Of a stretch of DNA of 64,000 nucleotides, positions 1-11,067 are shown piece by piece (positions within the stretch are counted from its first letter, which is position 1; each line of letters opens with the position of its first letter). The notes under the pieces are model-generated. The model was not told the DNA's origin, ran no database searches, and was given only the letters and a program-made list of their open reading frames with translations. Origin of the DNA: Diphasiastrum complanatum (lineage: Eukaryota; Streptophyta; Lycopodiopsida; Lycopodiales; Lycopodiaceae); assembly GCA_029204225.1 (NCBI GenBank), contig CM055094.1, positions 13,500,108 through 13,564,107 on the forward strand. The letters are read 5' to 3'. Both the position numbers and the translations under genes were made by a program.

Positions 1-57
1 CCCTCTCACTTATTAACTAGGGTCAGGGTTGCCTTGGGATCCGCAAACCCTCCAACA
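1..57 (-). repeat. First 57 bp of a gypsy G1 LTR, reversed
   Basis: The reverse complement begins TGTTGGAGGG, the same start as the G1 LTRs at 13066, 56350 and 59608. The window edge cuts the rest off. This shows that the outer part of the inverted repeat runs into an LTR. Confidence 0.75.
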
Positions 58-535
58 CAATCGCAACCGGATGCCAACAACTCACATCTCAACCGGATGG
101 CAATCTTGACCGGATACCAACAACTCAAATCTCAACCGAATGGCAATCTCGACCGGATGCCAACAAAGACAAAATCTCGACTAGATCAAAGTCATCACAT
201 ATCGACCGAATCACTTGTTTTAAATCACGACCGGATTAGAGTCATCACATATCGACCGGATCACCTGCTTAAAATCTCGACCAGAGCAGAGTCATCAAAT
301 CTCGACTGGATCCAAAGAAAAAATCTCGACCGGATCACCTATTTTAAATCTCGACCACAGCAGAGTCATCACATCTCGACTGGATCCAAAGAAAAAATCT
401 CGACCGAATCCAAAGACAAAATCTCGACCGAATCAGAGTTAACACATCTCGACCGGATCCAAAAGACAAAATCTCGATCGGATCAGTATCTCAAATCTCG
501 ACCGGATCACCTGTTTTAAATCTTGACCGGGTACC
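58..535. repeat. Minisatellite built on CTCGACCGGAT
   Basis: Short degenerate units around ATCTCGACCGGAT alternate with spacers such as CAAAGACAAA and CAGAGTCATCACAT. The unit length is irregular (about 20-35 bp). The opposite strand reads CCGGTCGAGATT, related to the CGGTTGAGATTTGA array at 19805-20660. A 161-codon open frame runs through it on the plus strand, but it only translates the repeat and is not called as a gene. The array ends about 260 bp upstream of the ARD TATA boxes. Confidence 0.85.
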
Positions 536-794
536 ATGTGATGGTTTTGTTGGAGTGAAATTAGATGTATAATATGATAGAGAGTACATGAAAAAGAGGG
601 CCTCTCATGTGTATTCATTTTTGACAAAGTCCATCATTGGAGAATGTTCTTCTACATAGAGTACACAAGTAAAACATAGGCTCCCAAGAGGGAGTACACT
701 TTTAGGCGTAAATACCAACTAGAAGTAAATACCCAAGATCTCTCTTCATAATCTTTATAGTCATTGTTGCCACCTGCATTAGTCTTGCCATGCA

Positions 795-822
795 TATATA
801 AAGGTTGTCATGCATATATAAA
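795..822 (+). promoter_or_regulatory. Tandem-duplicated TATA box upstream of ARD
   Basis: A 20-bp unit, CATGCATATATAAAGGTTG plus one base, is repeated head to tail, giving TATATAAA at 795-802 and again at 815-822. It lies about 480 bp before the proposed ARD start codon and is followed by C/T-rich sequence, as is common in plant 5' leaders. No transcript evidence is available here, so promoter function is inferred from motif and position. RY-like CATGCA precedes each TATA. Confidence 0.55.
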
Positions 823-1295
823 GGTTGGGCGTTGGTTCTCTCCGAGAAGACTTAGGCTGCAGTGCCACCGCCACCTCTCCTTCACCCTTAACCCTTCATC
901 CCTACAAGCGGCTCTGACCTTCTCGATCTATTACGCTACTTCGAAATCTGGGAAATCTCTCTCTCGATCTTTTGTTTGCTTTTGCTCTCGTGCGCGCATA
1001 CATATCACTGACGGTGGAGAAACTACCACACTATTGCTCTATAGCTAAAGATACTGCTAGCTAGTCCGCTGCTATTGCTCAAAAAACTACTCCGCCGCCC
1101 ACTGATCGGGAGAAGTTTCCTGTCTCCAACGCCACCACTACACTGCTGCTCTCTGCACCACCGATACCAGGACCAATTCTGATGCATTGTTCCTGTATAA
1201 AGCCTACATTGGCACTCACTAGCTCTGACAGCATTTTGGGCTTCTGCTGCATAGTGTTTTTTGGTCGGTCTTATCTCAGTATATTCAATTTCAGC

Positions 1296-3040
1296 ATGGA
1301 TATTGCCCAGATTCACGTTCAGGTGCGTGTTTACACACTTGTTTTTGTGATGCTCGTTCGCAGCAGGAGTTTTCGTCTATGCTATGTGTCGATAGTTGGT
1401 TGTAACTAATTGTATATTGGGTAGCTATTTGGGAGTGTGTACGGGCACCTGGGTGGTCATTGCTTAGTAGTGTGGGATAATTATTGAACATAGACTGGCC
1501 AGAGTGTGAGTTTAATTCAACTTGCTGTTCCACGATCCGTCACTTACTCTAATTAATTTCTCTTGCATTCGGTTGCACTTCTATATATTAGCTTGTCAGC
1601 AAAGGTTTTTCTTTCGGAATTGGTGAGAACATGTTTTTGAGTCGAAAGATGGTTTGATCCAAAGCCCATGCAAGCAGTGCACATCGCTTTCTTTCCTTCA
1701 TAACTTCACATAGTCTTGCCAGCATTTTTCTAATATGGACACATCAACCTATAAATGGACTGATACTGAATGGTTGATCAGTTATGACATTTCAGTTACA
1801 AAAGCTTTTGCTAGTTAAGACGTTCTAATTATATTGTTTTCACTGAATGTAGAAAGAGTTGGAAGCTTGGGAGTACAATGCAAACGATGAGGATCACCGG
1901 CGTACGCACAAGTTTAGTCCCAATCGTCCAGTGCCACAGGAACACATCCACGGTATTCACACTCAACAAGCAACTACTAAGATTAGTTTTGCTTGTACCT
2001 ATTGGAGATATTGGAGAGGATATGAAAGGAGCAAATTCAAGCTCAATTTACTAACTATGCAAGTTTTGACTGTCAGAGCTGGGAGTGCTGACATGGAAGC
2101 TTTAGACGAATGGGAAAAGAACACTTTGCTAGAAACAATCAAGATGGATCGTGGGTACAAATACTCGGTATTGTCCTCGCCTAAATTGATTCAGTTGGTT
2201 TGTGACTCTGGAGTTTCTATCAGCTTGAGTTTGTTATTGGAATCGCTATATTAAATCATAGGCCATAAATAGGAGGGAGATGCTAATATTCTCAATGATG
2301 TGTGGCACTAGGAGGTTGTGACTGTTTGCCCCAAAGAGATGGAAGATTTCGAAGAAAAAGTGAAAGGATTTTTCCAAGAACATATGCATTCTCAAGAGGA
2401 AATACGGTTGATACTTGATGGCAACGGTCAGAAGAGGCCATTAACGAATACTAGCTTAAAAATTAGAATATGTTGTTTTGTCTGTGTTTTCAGTAAAATT
2501 TAGTGATTGCAAGAACAATTTAGCCGTAATGGGTTGATCTTGCGTTTGCAGGCTACTGGGACATTCGAGATTATGACGGTAAATGGATTCGTTTCCGAGT
2601 AACTAAGGGTGATATGATTGTTCTTCCTCCAGGAATGTTTCACAGGTTTACGATTGATGAGAACAATTATATCAAGGTAATGCAACCATGTATGAAACTT
2701 TTTCCCATATAACGATTTCAGAGTCTTGTTGATTTCAGTGCTAGTGTTACACTCTAAAGCCTGCATACTTGGGTACAGGCACTTCTCTTGTACACAGACG
2801 TTCCATACAGGACTCAGCATGGAGCGGAGAGTGAAAGTGCTGCAAGGTAAGTAAGCCAGCTTGAGCATGGGTAACATTTGCAAATTGTCTTAGCATTCAT
2901 AAAGTTCTCGACTACCACGAAAAAAAGCAAGCTCTTTTACGCTGCTCTCATTGTCTGGATCGTGGTACAGGAAAGAATACGTGGACAAAGTGCTGAATAA
3001 CCCTGCGGCCGTTCATAGACACCGGATTACCACTCAGTGA
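1296..3040 (+). CDS. ARD: Acireductone dioxygenase (ARD), seven coding exons, copy 1
   Basis: ARD is a metal-dependent cupin of the methionine salvage cycle that oxidises acireductone to 2-keto-4-methylthiobutyrate and formate. I place coding exons at 1296-1322, 1853-1952, 2079-2167, 2312-2426, 2552-2676, 2779-2846 and 2971-3040. All introns are GT-AG and phases are consistent, giving 197 residues, normal for plant ARDs. The metal ligands of the family are present: H96 and H98 in QEHMHSQEE, E102, and H141 in PPGMFHRF. The N-terminus (EAWEYN..DHR, FSPNRPV) and GYWDIRDYDGKWIR also fit. Exon 3 is odd. The acceptor is TGTCAGAGCTGGG. The first AG gives the conserved LGVLTWKL and then a stop; the second AG keeps the frame but replaces that motif. 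The start exon, only nine codons, is the least certain part. Confidence 0.88.
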
Positions 3041-4239
3041 AAGCCAGTCTATTCTGTTAACAGACTTTTTCCAGCCAAGATGGTGGCTGTTGGATCTCTT
3101 ATATAGCTGTCCTAAAAATATCTCTAGCGGCTGTGGCCGGACCACATAAATACCCAGTTATAGATTGGTTTATATCGGCATATCTCGTTTTTTAAGACGC
3201 TCCTAATTCGCAGGATATATTAGTTAGATATACTATTGATTAGTACAGTACAAAACTGATACAATCATAGAAAACGAGCGGGATTCTTCCCAATCAACTG
3301 GATAAGTTCTGTGCTTGTACAAGGCATATATTTATCTATATGATGAATTGTCACACCAGGGAGTTCTGGAATATAACTATGAAGTTAATTTTCTGTCTGC
3401 AGAGCTCATAACATTCTATTTTATTACCTTTTTGAGCATTAACATGCTGTCCAATTTCTTTTTTTTTCGGAATCAAGGGCTGCATGGAAGGTGAAATTTT
3501 CATGACGATCCCACATGAAGCTACTTGATCTACAATGCCCACATAAAGCTACTTGATATTTAATATGACAAATTCCCTGAAATATACTTAACGATACCTT
3601 TCTGAATTTTTTCTCTCTTGTAGAATTATATCTTAATTCACTTGAGCTTCAACATAATACATATTCTTGTTTATCGGAAATTAGCTTCAGATCTAGATGT
3701 CTTTCTATGTGCCGAATCTCAGAGGTTATTATTCCTCCTTTGGATAACTGCAACAAGAAATAATAACTTCTAAGGGCATTGTAGATCAAACAACCTGAAC
3801 TATTATTCTACCCTGAAGCAAAATTTGAGGCTTGGCATATCCTTCAAACTCGTCGTGGTTTAGATCCCATACATTCTTACACACTGAAGGTTTGAATTCT
3901 TATGTGAAAGTGCATACTATGGCTATAGTCACTTGGATGATGATCATAGCTTGCCTGGAATCCTTTGTTCTTGGAGCTTTTGAGATCATTTTAGTATCTT
4001 TCTATGAATCGTGTAGATGCAAATAATTGGGGATCGAAAGGAGCATTGCAAGTATTATTAGCTATATTACGAGGAGTTGCATTACTAATTGCTCGCTACA
4101 TATACTAGAAATCTTGGTGTATGACACCAAGGAATGCCCTTTAAATTAACATAGATGTGACTAATTGAGGCAACTTTTGTCTAACAAATTAAAAGGCCAA
4201 AAGTAAATTCTAAAAAATGATTCATGAATCCATTAGTTG
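3041..4239. other. Gene-poor stretch downstream of ARD (arm 1)
   Basis: This holds the probable ARD 3' UTR and AT-rich DNA. A short duplication (ACATAAAGCTACTTGAT / ACATGAAGCTACTTGAT, around 3510-3560) is visible. The small open frames on both strands have no recognisable motif, and I see no RNA gene. Confidence 0.5.
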
Positions 4240-5783
4240 TTAACTATATGAGCCTGCTCATTAGCTTTTATAGAGAGTAGTGTCTTCAGAGGTTGCTTCT
4301 CTATCTCTTATACCTCGCTTACTATCTCTTAATCTTAAACCAAGCTTTATTTCAAACACTTGGCTAAGTGCTAGCTTGATCTTTACAATTTCTCCATGAC
4401 TATCTTTCTTGAACAGTGTCATTAACATATAGTATAAAAATCTGATGTTAAATTCATCAATCATAAATGTGATGTTAAGAAAATGCATTATGCTCACTCA
4501 CAATGAACTAAAGCCCACGCTAGAAATTTAGAATCAAGCATTCAAATATCTTGGGGCTTGCTTGAGCCCATACAAGTGTTCTTTTGTTTTAAGGCAGACA
4601 AGCTTTTTGCATGAAAACACTTTGAGGTAATTACCTTAAAGAATTGAATAAGATAACTTACCATCAAGTGGAGCAAATGGTGGCCTATTTGAAATGAAGT
4701 TAAGTGTAATTGATTGTCTCATCCACCTAAAGTGGGAGCTTTAGAACACATGAAAACTTCTATTTTATCTCTTGTCCATTTCATTTTGTCGAGGAGTCTT
4801 TGGGCAAGAAATTTGGCTTTGAATACCATGTGTTGTCACAAATTTTGATAGAGTCTTTAGAAATTTACTCATATTGATTAATCTCAATATTTTCATCTTG
4901 ATGCTGAGTTGGTTCTCCATCATAGATTTAAACTTAAAGAATGTCTCCTTCACTTGTTCCATGCTCTTAAGTAAGTATATCCATGTATGCCTACTATTGT
5001 CATTAATAATCAATGTATCAAATGTGCTGTATATTGTTTTGTAGTAAACATGTGTTGTAAACCACTCTTTTACTAGAAAAGTGAACATGTGTTGTATATT
5101 GTAAAAAAATCAAGAGGTAGCCCGGTTAGATTATAATTGACCAAATAATGTATGCATTTAAATTGGATGTCCCAATCTCTTGTGCCACAACTCAACCAAA
5201 GACAAAATTTGCATAACATTCTTAACTTCTCCATGCTTATAAATAGAAGCTTCTAGCTTATAAATCCTACTATGTTTCATAATATTATGTTTTTCTCCTA
5301 ATTGTGACTAGTCATGTGAGAACTAGTAGAAGCACCTACCTATCCACCTTGAATCCCGTGATCCATTAGATAACACATAACATTTGAAGATATCATAAGG
5401 GAACTCCCATCACCTTATCAAATGTAAAGTTACCTTGGCTACCGACCTTTTATTAAAGTCATCTTCCTCTTAAAACATTCACTTGTAAAATGACCAAGCC
5501 TTTTCTTCTAAAAGAAATTCACCTTTGATTTGTTTTTTTCTACTACTTGCTTATTGGATTTGAATCTCTGATTTTAACTGTTATCTTGCCCTTGGAGCTT
5601 ATATCTATAGTAAAAATTTTGCATCATCTTCCTTGATGTTGGAAGATAATTTCTAATGTGGTGTTCATGTTGGCAAGTTGATTCTCCAAGGTAGTAAATT
5701 CTTTTTGGATTGCAATACTTTAAGAAAAGTATTCATGGCCTCTTCCAAATCCATCGGGGAGAATTTGAACAAGTTTTCACAAA
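4240..5783 (-). pseudogene. Copia C remnant: gag zinc knuckle, integrase, RT pieces (arm 1)
   Basis: Read on the minus strand from 5783 down, this is a Ty1/copia polyprotein in broken frames. First comes a gag C-terminal part shared with 31741-31890, then a zinc-knuckle remnant (LGHFTSECFKRKM, about 5460-5510). A pre-integrase motif, ELWHKRLGHP, follows at about 5165-5193. Integrase core remnants lie at 4765-5088 (NDNSRHTWIYLLKS, then SCPKTPRQN). The RT signature LYGLKQAPR is at about 4549-4575, and an RT/RNase H linker resembling EDTTLYKS is near 4261. Protease, most of RT and the LTRs are absent. The inner inverted-repeat boundary cuts the gag part. Confidence 0.8.
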
Positions 5784-6840
5784 CGAGTCAGTGAGAGTAC
5801 TTTACAGTTTAAGACCCTCTACAAGAGTTCCCAGGTCCCAAAATGAGCCAAAATGAAGCCAAAACCCTCACAAACAATAATTTCTTCAAGTCTTTGTGGC
5901 AACTAACTCTCGTTGGACCTCTTGTAGCTAAATTTCACTGAGATAAGCTCACACACGAGTTTGCGAGAGTTCATCTTGGTCTAGTAAGCTGTAAAGTGGT
6001 TCCAAGTGCTGAAAAAAGTAGAAAATCATCCAAAAAAGAGAACCCTCGCACAAGTAACTCTCGTTGCAAGGTCCAATAAGTTCAAAAAGGCTTTTTTCAT
6101 CAGTGATCAAGTATGTGAGATTTAGTATTAAGTATGGATAAGTTTGTAAGCTAAAAAATTCCCAAAAACATCATCAGACATAAATAAAATTTAGATCTAT
6201 GAGAGTTAACCTTTGCCGCCTTCTACAGAGCCAGATCTAGATTCAGTTAAGAGGGTTTAGGGTTAGTTAAGAGAGTTAGATTTCAGCAGATCACAAAATA
6301 TCAGAGTTTTTTACTATAATATAGTGCAAAGAACTCTCGCATAGCCAATCTCGCACGTCATTGAATAACCTTCATAGATATGATCAATTGAAAAGAGGCT
6401 AAAATTGCACTAATAGCCATCAAAACTGATCAGAATCTTACATATCCAGATTGCTTTCCCTGCATGCGTCAAGATCTAATAACCAATATCCAGTAACCCT
6501 GGACTTCTCTGATGAATGAATATGAGATCAAGATGATCAGTACCCAGAAAAGTAGGAAATCAAGTACCAAACTTTTCCCGAGTTGCAGCCACACAAATGA
6601 AAGCAGAAGTAGGACCAACAGTAATGGACCCAATAGATCAACCCGTACCTATTGTATCCTTGCAAGTAGTTTGGAGGTCACCTTTTCTCGAAATGCCAAG
6701 ATACAATGGATCAACAGATCTTATCAGGTTTCTCCAGATCTACGAACAAGCGTGCAAGATTTATGGGGAATAGACTCCTGAGAAAAAATTAAAGTTGTTC
6801 CCAGAAGAAATACCCTCAGCCACACAAATTTGGCCCTTAC
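5784..6840 (+). pseudogene. Gypsy G3 leader and start of gag (copy 1)
   Basis: This stretch matches 33042-34140 in the same orientation, beginning CGAGT(C/T)AGTGAGAGTAC. The first 700 bp are an untranslated leader. From about 6510 a gag begins, recognisable in mixed frames by WRSPFLEMP, YNGSTDLIRFLQIYEQ and EKKLKLF, motifs shared with G1 gag at 14980-15110. Frameshifts and a stop after TACGAACAAGC... break it. The left end is fused directly to the inverted-repeat arm and the right end runs into unrelated sequence. Confidence 0.75.
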
Positions 6841-7529
6841 CCTCTAACACTATGATTCAAGGACATGGCTTCAAACAGTCGGCCCACTTCTTGAGGCAAC
6901 GGGCTTTTCTCGGCGCTTTTCCATTCTGAGATTAACATGGGCCTCACCCTTCACACTTCACCACCTGGGACGCATCAAAGTTGCGTTTCCACTTCTTGCA
7001 CCAAGGTACCACCTCGTACAAGGTTAGGATTAACGCGGACTCGATGGTCACCATTGGCATTATGTCCGGTGACCGTCAGCCCATGTCCCATCGTCAGGCA
7101 AAAAGCCTAATCAAACCTGTAATTGCCACGACTGCACCAGAAATCCCCATCCAAACTAACAACGGTTACCTGATAGAGACTACCACTGAACCAATCAAAT
7201 AGGTGGCTGCACATCTGTTGAACAACTTTCTAGTTATTTCAACATTTTGGAAGGACAGAATCTAGTCCACGCTGTTGAGTCAGATAGTGGAATCCTTTCT
7301 GGCATTCTCTGGCCCCATGGTTGTGCCATACGATTGGCATGCCTTCCTCATTCACGAACTAACCATTTCCATCAAACCCAACAATCGTGAGCATATCACA
7401 GCAAGTCCCCTGTTGCGTAATTTTGCCTGCGCACTTTTCGAGGCAAAAGTGCGCGGTTTTTCTTGCTCAAGCCTTCTATCTTCCATCGTGCTGCACACTA
7501 ACCTTTATCTGCCATCTGCCACATCCGGG
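6841..7529. other. Unassigned, relatively GC-rich stretch
   Basis: The composition is clearly richer in G+C than its neighbours. Open frames of 73-89 codons occur on the plus strand but show no domain I recognise. It may be a strongly eroded gypsy gag/protease region of G3, since it follows G3 gag directly, but I cannot show that. It contains the perfect hairpin listed separately. Confidence 0.35.
7429..7454. repeat. Perfect 10-bp hairpin GCGCACTTTT / AAAAGTGCGC
   Basis: The two 10-base arms are exact reverse complements around a 6-base loop (CGAGGC) and are followed by GGTTTTT. It resembles a rho-independent terminator, but such terminators have no known role in a plant nuclear genome. Confidence 0.5.
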
Positions 7530-8345
7530 TATTCCCGATGAATTGTATATAAATAAAATCAACCAATAAAATGTGTTGCGAGGGCATGGCATCCTACGCG
7601 TATAAGCCCATGGCTCAATGAGCACGCAAGCTTAAGATGTAAATAAAATAAAATAGACTTGGGCCTTTGTAATTAAAATAAAACTCGAGGCCCAAAGTCA
7701 ATTTCAAACTTAGAGTTTACGTTTTCCAGAGCTGCATCCAATTTTGGACTCACATGAATCTTGTGATTTCCAATGTACTTTTTGTGGACCCTTGGATCAA
7801 GTTGGGTCCAAGATGAATGGATAGGATCAATGTAAATATTAGCCAATAGGATAGTGGGACAAGGGCCTTTCCCATTTTATTAAAAGACACCATTTGTACT
7901 CTATTTCCATGCTTAATGAGGAGGAGGAAACTCTACCACTTTTTGGAGAGAAGCATCCTCATTTGCTATTCACTACTTGCTAATGCATTTGATTGTGTTT
8001 TCTATTTCTATCTATTTTCATGTTATTGGTTGTCTTAGTTAATGTTTCTCCATTAGCAAGCATAAGGAGTATTTGAGCTAACCTCCACTCTCACCCTCTA
8101 TCTCTCTCTTTCTCTCTTCTCTTCTCTCAATCTCTTCTAATCTTCTCTTTCCTTTCACCTACAATCATGATGAAGGTAGTTTAGGGGAGTAGATTTAGTG
8201 GAAGTAGTGTTAGTGGTGGTAGAGTTAGATAAAAAGTAGGAAACTAACTAAAAGTAGAATCTATGCATAGTTAGGTGCCTATCCAGTGAACTAACCCTTG
8301 TTGACAAGCGGGAGGCTACTACTACATCGGATTGAAGACCCTATA
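7530..8345 (+). repeat. Gypsy G2-type LTR, diverged and end-eroded
   Basis: The sequence from TTCCCGATGAATTGTA to GAAGACCCTA matches the LTR at 42843-43669 almost throughout, including a C/T-rich block near 8090-8160. The expected TG start and CA end are both altered (CCGGGTATTCCC and CCCTATATCG), and no primer-binding site follows. It behaves as a solo or truncated LTR. Confidence 0.75.
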
Positions 8346-9045
8346 TCGAAATTTTCGATATCTTTCAAGTCAAGCAGCTCTATCTGACATGCATTAGGGA
8401 TGGAGATAGAAATGTCAGTTTGCATTAACTTGTTTGGTAATCCTTGACAATGGTGCCAAAAATTGATATATGTCATCAGACATTTTGTAAGCAGCCAGTA
8501 CACTTTTAGAAAAGGTGTGTAGAGAAATGAGTGCTAAACTACATTCTTCAGTTATCAAACCGAATGTAAAGCATTCTGCAAATGAAATGTTATCAGAATA
8601 GCTCAAAGTAATTACACTCTGACTGATTAAGTTGTCTGCAAGGATCTGTGATTTGTTCCATGCAGGCGCATACGAACAGGCAAAATGTTAATCTTATTCT
8701 TAAACCAATGTGAAAATCCTTAACAACTAAAGTCCAATTATGGTTAAAGAACTCAAGTAATTTGCAAATATGTTAGAAACATTTATCTTTGTTACTAAGA
8801 TGAATACAGATCAATAACTCGGTTCCTCAATCAAGGACTATCATTTCACAACATACATACTTTTCTATTAGAAATTGTGGAAAATTGCACCAAGAGTATG
8901 TTTACTCGAATGCCGAACACAAAGTATTCACTCATACGGGCAAAGCGATTTTAAGATAGTACTTTAAATCAACTTTTCAGGAGGTCATGACCTAAGTATA
9001 AATTGTCATTTTTGATTAAGTATACAAATATGTGATATCACACCT
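8346..9045. repeat. Dispersed repeat R, internally deleted copy
   Basis: From about 8471 the sequence matches 36974-37490, and its end (TAAATTGTCATTTTTGATTAAG...) matches 37970-38015. About 460 bp present in the other copy are therefore missing here. No coding motif is visible. In both places R lies beside a CACTA transposase fragment. Confidence 0.6.
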
Positions 9046-9049
9046 CAGG

Positions 9050-9935
9050 CCTTTCTCTTTGTCTTACAAAGCCTTTCAATGTTTTCATGAATCGTTCCAA
9101 GAAAAACATCCAACGACTATGGATAGTGCCTGAATTAAAAAAATAAATCAATGTTAATGCGAGAACATGGGAATTACCACAATAACAATAGTCTAGCATG
9201 GACTAAGAATAGGTAATTGACGCAAGTATATGATGTACCTGCAATGCCCACCGCAACTACCAAATGCACAATGAGATGCATTTTGAATGGTGAGAATGGA
9301 TGTGGAAAAGTGATTCTCGATCAAACACATTGCCTCGATGGAGCTTTGTCTTGTCGTCTCAATGGATGTCAGCGGTATCTCTTTGGATGAAATGTATCTT
9401 CATAAGAAAGAGAAACAACAATGACATATGTGTTAGTAAGATCATCATCTTGAATCACCCCAAGAAAAAATGATGTGAATCGCATGCGCATTCACCGTAC
9501 CTCACCAAACCACTGATTTTGTAGATTGCACTCCTTAACTCCTCTATCAAGAACCCTCTCAACACCAAGGGAAGCACAAACTGCATGCACAAAAACAATT
9601 TGGTCATCGAGATACATATATGCACAATGAGATCATCATGAAATCACAAGACATGCTATAAAATGTGATTGACAATGTAAAGATGGATGAAATGTCAAAA
9701 TACATGCCATGCCAACCTGTCAAAATTTATGTCAGTCATGAGACTTTAGTCCACTTAGCTTGTTGTCCCTTGTGAGGACACCCTTTATACATCGCATGTG
9801 TCATGTTGGAGTTTGAAAAGAAGCTATTGCCCTCTTTACAATCGTCTCTCCTCGAGAAGATCCATGGGGCCTTTGGTAGGACAATGAAAGTCCCCACCAT
9901 TTGTGGCCATAAACTAGCCATCTTTGCCACTTCTT
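9050..9935 (-). pseudogene. CACTA (En/Spm) TNP2-like transposase fragment
   Basis: On the minus strand, frames around 9740-9930 resemble the TNP2 block before the GLKSHD motif (PKAPWIFS), and GLKSHD itself is at about 9730-9760. The region 9260-9400 resembles the DUF4218 domain (IEAMCLIENHFSTSI). IHENIERLCKTKRKA at 9060-9110 resembles the conserved MRxLKGYVRNRxRPE block. Several short spacers look like introns. Frames are interrupted, and the G1 LTR piece at 9950 truncates the 5' side. Confidence 0.65.
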
Positions 9936-9949
9936 TTAAATCATCTCGT

Positions 9950-10268
9950 ACTTTAGGCCTTTTTGCGGGACTTTTATGTCCTAGGGCCTAAATGTCAAGT
10001 TAGTAAATAAAGTTGGGTTTCCCTCCAATTTTGGATAGTTCCCACTCTTTTTTAAATTTGAATAATTAGGGAGCTAGAAATGGACCAATAGGATTATGAG
10101 GCCAAGGTTCTCCTCTCTTTTATAAGAAGGTACCAACTCGAGTTATCTTTATTGTGCATCTTAGTGTTAATGATTGTAGTGTTAATGCTTAGGGTTAATG
10201 GATGTTAGAGTTAGATGTGGATCTTCCATTCATGCTAAAATTTGAAATATGCTATCGCTCTCTTGGGA
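9950..10268 (+). repeat. Gypsy G1 LTR fragment (composite copy 1)
   Basis: It matches the G1 LTR interior (compare 13200-13655, TTTAGGCCTTTTTGCGGGAC) but lacks the first part. It stops at CTCTCTTGGGA, where copia sequence begins. The same LTR/copia junction is found at 56778, so the fusion predates the duplication of the block. Confidence 0.75.
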
Positions 10269-11067
10269 TTCATATGCTGACACTCATATAGTAGATACAA
10301 ATTGTTGTGATACACCTATGGAGTCAAATGTAAAGCTAACTATAAGAGGTAATGAAAGATCCTTCGAGGACATTACTCTCTATAGAAAGCTAGTTGGTTC
10401 ACTTATACATCTAACCATCACAAGACTAGATATAAGCTATTTTCTTGGTAGATCAAGCCAATTTATGTAAGATCCTAGTGAAGAGCATTCGAAGCTAGAG
10501 AAAAGAGTTTTGAGATACATCATGGGCACTCGAGATTTTGGCATATTGTATGAGGGATCATCACCAAACTTGTATGGTTTTTCAGATTTAGACTTTGCTA
10601 GAGATCAAATGGATAGAAAATCCACAAGTGCACATTGTATTTTCATAGGTGATGGAGCTATATCATGGATGTTGAAGAAACAAGCCACTCTCTCATTGTC
10701 ATCTAGTGAGGCCAATTACAAAGTTCTTACTCATTACACAAAGGAGATATATGGATCAAGAGGATGATAAAGGATCTTAACTTGTTGGAATTTTTAGAGA
10801 GCCCAATCATCTTTTGTGACAACCTTTCAGCCCAAAAGTTGACAAACAATCCTATCTTTCATACTAGGAGCAAGCATATTGAGGTGGCATATCACTTTGC
10901 GAGAGAACAAGCCATGGCAAAGGAGGTGGAGCTTCAACATGTGTCTTCAATGGAATGTGTAGCTGATATCTTCACCAAAGCACTTGGAAAAGACATGTTT
11001 ACCTTTAAAGCGGAGGACTTCACTTGGAGTATTGTCAAAGTCTATTCTAAACTAGTTGAAGAGGGAC
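10269..11067 (+). pseudogene. Copia RT C-terminus and RNase H (composite copy 1)
   Basis: Three consecutive plus-strand frames (10249-10470, 10510-10767, 10764-11072) give the end of a copia polyprotein. The C-terminal RT part contains CDTPMESNVKL and LYRKLVGSLIHLTITRLDISY. It is followed by RYIMGTRDFGILY, the RNase H block GFSDLDFARDQMDRKSTSAH and LSLSSSEANYKVL. The end of RNase H is FCDNLSAQKLTNNPIFHTRS, HIEVAYHF and ADIFTKAL. Stops after SSQFM and GSRG separate the frames. The terminal stop overlaps the start of a copia LTR (TGTGAGAAAC at 11068). Confidence 0.85.

Larger units (their letters stand above)
1..5783. repeat. Arm 1 of a 5.78-kb inverted repeat carrying the ARD gene
   Basis: Every base x here that I compared pairs with base 56407-x of the other arm, and all reading frames in the two arms translate identically. 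The inner boundary is sharp: 5783 still matches 50624 and 5784 does not match 50623. The outer end coincides with the window edge, so the arm may continue to the left. Contents from the outside in are 57 bp of a gypsy LTR end, a minisatellite, the ARD promoter and gene, about 1.2 kb without recognisable genes, and a decayed copia element. The lack of differences implies a very recent duplication, ongoing gene conversion, or an assembly error. Confidence 0.97.

Noticed and set aside
34-519. 161-codon open frame at the left edge (and its mirror 55888-56439)
   Set aside because: It only translates the CTCGACCGGAT minisatellite; no domain, no coding context.
58-535. CRISPR array
   Set aside because: Units are degenerate and irregular with repetitive spacers, and the host is a plant.
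7429-7460. Rho-independent terminator
   Set aside because: Shape fits, but the DNA is plant nuclear; reported only as a hairpin.
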